34,398 bases of DNA from Verrucomicrobiales bacterium (GTDB lineage: Bacteria > Verrucomicrobiota > Verrucomicrobiia > Limisphaerales > Palsa-1400), in NCBI GenBank assembly GCA_003140095.1, contig PLIU01000227.1, forward strand, positions 4,393 to 38,790. The letters are read 5' to 3'. The notes below the pieces were generated by a model. The model made no database searches, was not told where the DNA came from, and worked only from the letters and a program-made list of their open reading frames with translations. Each line of letters starts with the position of its first letter. The first letter of the stretch is position 1. A program made the translations under genes and the position numbers. This document shows positions 32,574-34,398 of the stretch, in pieces.

Positions 32574-33893
32574 TCACCCAGCAACAATTTGCGCGTCCAG
32601 TCGCTTGAGGATAGCTTCCTTGCCGACGATTTCCATCAGGTGATACAAACTCGGCCCGACCGCGGCGCCCGTGCAGGCCAGCCGCGTGGGATGCACCAAC
32701 ACGCCGGCTTTGACCCCCAATTCCTCCGCCGCGGCCTTCAACGTCCTTTCGATTCCCGCCGCCGTGAAGTCTTCCAGTTGCGCCAACGCCTCGCGCAGTT
32801 TTTGCAGACGTGCTTTGGCCTCCGGCGTAAATTCCTTTTCGGCGGCGGCGGGATCGATTTTCACCTCGTCCTGGAAATAAAACCCGGCATAAGCAGCCAG
32901 GTCGCTAAAGCGTTTGATCTTGCCCTGGCAGGTGGCCAGCGCGGCGGTGATGTAGTTGTCAGGGTAAGCATCCATCTTGCAGCCAGCCCGCCGGAGCGCG
33001 GCGGCGCCCAGCTCGCGAAAGCGCGCGGCGCTCAATTCGCGCAGGTATTCGCCGTTGAGCCACTCCAGTTTGGCCAGATCGAAACGCGCGTTGTGGCGCA
33101 GGATTTGCGGCAGGTCGAAAAGCGGGATGACCTCAGGCAACGAAATCTTTTCCCGGTTTTCCTTCGGCGACCACCCCAGCAAGCAAAGATAATTGACCAC
33201 CGCTTCCGGCACGTAGCCCTCATCGACGTAGTTCTGCAGCGATGCGCCACGGTCGCGCTTGCTCATTTTGGCGCCGTCCGGATTGAGGATCAACGGAATG
33301 TGCGCGTATTGCGGCGGCTCGACGCCAAAGGCACGGAACAGGGCGATGTGCTTGGCCGTGTTGGAAAGATGGTCCTCGCCGCGGATGACGTGCGTGATGT
33401 TCATCTCCAAGTCGTCCACCACGTTGACGAAGTGGAACACCGGTTGGCCGTCGGACCGGACGATGACGAAATCGGGGTCGGCCGCCTCGCGATCGGTCAA
33501 TTCGCGCGTGACGCGGCCGACCACCAGATCCGGAATGACGATGGGGTGCCGTTCCATTTTGAATTTGACCGCGCCCTCGCAATCGTAGGCCAAGCCCTTG
33601 GCTTTGAGTTCCTGGACGCGGCGCTGGTAAATCTTGCCCCGTTGCGACTGGAAGTAGGGGCCAAAATCTCCTCGCCCCGGTCCTTCATCCCAATCCAGCC
33701 CAAGCCACCGCAGGCCGCTCAGGATGACATCGGTGGCTTCCTGGGTATTGCGGGCCGTGTCGGTGTCCTCGACGCGCAAGATAAAGGCGCCGCCGGTATG
33801 GCGGGCGTAAAGCCAGTTGAACAAAGCCGTGCGAGCGCCGCCGATGTGCAGCAAACCCGTCGGACTGGGTGCAAAACGAACTCGAACTTTCAT
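32574..33893 (-). CDS. gltX: Glutamyl-tRNA synthetase
   Basis: 439 residues; charges tRNA-Glu with glutamate in the cytoplasm. ATG 33893 gives MKVRVRFAPSPTGLLHIGGA with the class I HIGH-type motif HIGG at 16-19; ATG 33902 is possible. The second signature is AKMSKRDRG (209-213 KMSKR). HVIRGEDHLSNTAKHIALFRA and VNYLCLLGWSP are family hallmarks. The insert that usually follows KGxAYxC, with its CFCT...CR text and about 45-50 residues, is missing here: GLAYDCEG runs straight into AVKFKM. This explains the short length. The C-terminal helical anticodon-binding domain is present. The promoter region is shared with the divergent gene at 34033. Confidence 0.95.
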   Translation of the reverse strand: MKVRVRFAPSPTGLLHIGGARTALFNWLYARHTGGAFILRVEDTDTARNTQEATDVILSGLRWLGLDWDEGPGRGDFGPYFQSQRGKIYQRRVQELKAKGLAYDCEGAVKFKMERHPIVIPDLVVGRVTRELTDREAADPDFVIVRSDGQPVFHFVNVVDDLEMNITHVIRGEDHLSNTAKHIALFRAFGVEPPQYAHIPLILNPDGAKMSKRDRGASLQNYVDEGYVPEAVVNYLCLLGWSPKENREKISLPEVIPLFDLPQILRHNARFDLAKLEWLNGEYLRELSAARFRELGAAALRRAGCKMDAYPDNYITAALATCQGKIKRFSDLAAYAGFYFQDEVKIDPAAAEKEFTPEAKARLQKLREALAQLEDFTAAGIERTLKAAAEELGVKAGVLVHPTRLACTGAAVGPSLYHLMEIVGKEAILKRLDAQIVAG

Positions 33894-34032
33894 GCGATCC
33901 ATTTTCCAAGAACTGCGAACAACATAGTCCCACGTGGGCCAACTTGGCAATAACACCGCGAACGACGAGCGGAACGGAAGAAAAACGCGATCCCATATTG
34001 AACGTGGACCCAAATCTGCTACATTATAAGTA

Positions 34033-34398
34033 ATGAAAGTGATTCAGGCCAATTGCCGTGTCCAATTCACTGCCAACGACGTGGATTTCATCCTGTCAGT
34101 GCTGGGGAAAAAGAAGGGCGCGGCCGAATTACTGGTGATACTTTTGGCGGATCCCGAGACGCGAGATCTCATTCTGGATGATGATCTATTATTTCGCGCT
34201 TTGCTGGAGCAAGGCGGTTGTCTCCGGGTCTCCCCGCATCTGTATTTTTATGTGCTGGTGCGGCAAGTCTTGCGCCGGGCGGGCCTCGAGGACCGGCGCG
34301 TGGCTGACTACGTGGCGGAGTTGCTGACGGAGTTCTCGAGCGAAGAGCGCACTCGCTGCGTGGCGCCGGACGGCGCGGGCCGCCTGGATTATTTTTTT
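34033..34398 (+). CDS. Conserved hypothetical protein, N-terminal part
   Basis: Open from ATG 34033 to the window end (122 codons, no stop), so incomplete. The sequence begins MKVIQANCRVQFTANDVDF, then GKKKGAAELLVILLADPETRDLILDDDLLFRALLEQGG, a helical region, and SPHLYFYVLVRQVLRRAGLEDRRVADYVAELLTEFSSEERTR, which has the feel of a well-conserved verrucomicrobial protein. No function known. It is transcribed divergently from gltX with a 139-base gap. Confidence 0.75.
   Translation, partial: MKVIQANCRVQFTANDVDFILSVLGKKKGAAELLVILLADPETRDLILDDDLLFRALLEQGGCLRVSPHLYFYVLVRQVLRRAGLEDRRVADYVAELLTEFSSEERTRCVAPDGAGRLDYFF

Noticed and set aside
32508-33953. 481-codon plus-strand open frame
   Set aside because: Antisense to glutamyl-tRNA synthetase, a certain gene; a GC-driven shadow.

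Overview
The window reads as a fragment of a Verrucomicrobiota chromosome, probably a Pedosphaera/Limisphaerales-type soil or freshwater lineage. This is inferred from gene style: an ECF sigma factor beside a Ser/Thr kinase with a WD40-like sensor half, a giant autotransporter-type beta-repeat protein ending in the SYTIQxxTNL...NWxxLTNFTG...FFRV tail common in this phylum, GluRS of a shortened type, and moderately high GC. No rRNA or complete tRNA gene was seen. Both edges cut through genes or modules.

Left part (1-14285): a minus-strand pair, a small ssDNA-binding-like protein and an HUH-type rolling-circle replication protein, suggests an integrated ssDNA phage or plasmid remnant. A divergent ECF sigma factor follows. 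Then comes a rearranged 2.2 kb stretch holding a broken alpha/beta hydrolase, one unknown gene and non-coding DNA. That stretch is bounded by two diverged copies of the sigma-factor tail. The second copy sits directly before a membrane Ser/Thr kinase with a beta-propeller half, which is followed by a 2294-residue secreted beta-helix/adhesin-like protein. A 26-base 3' end of tRNA-Gly at 14260-14285 has the exact geometry of an attachment-site scar. By its orientation, the DNA to its left would be an island inserted at a tRNA-Gly gene.

Middle part (14.4-21.4 kb): chromosomal housekeeping. A GbsR/MarR-type regulator lies upstream of an NAD(P)-binding epimerase-like protein and a DCC (thiol-disulfide) protein, with related operator-like palindromes before both the regulator and the epimerase gene. 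Then follow unknown soluble and membrane proteins, a multi-pass membrane protein with a C-terminal helix-hairpin-helix, a small zinc-finger-like protein and an exported MsrB-MsrA fusion.

Element (about 21.9-30.2 kb): a compact Mu-like transposable element or degenerate prophage. A MuA-type transposase and a ribbon-helix-helix (RHH) protein run leftward. A second RHH gene starts a rightward run of small genes, most joined by 4-base ATGA overlaps. The run ends with a Mu gpI-like prohead protease/scaffold protein and two short ORFs. No MuB, capsid, portal or tail gene is present. Both edges carry arrays of a 10-bp unit NNNTCAAACC. Two neighbouring genes carry four copies of an apparently undescribed domain of about 60 residues. 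This is the most promising novel material in the window.

Right part (30.2-34.4 kb): core genes, namely a CHAD-domain protein followed 5 bases later by 6-phosphofructokinase, then a convergent glutamyl-tRNA synthetase, and a divergent conserved unknown gene that runs off the window end.
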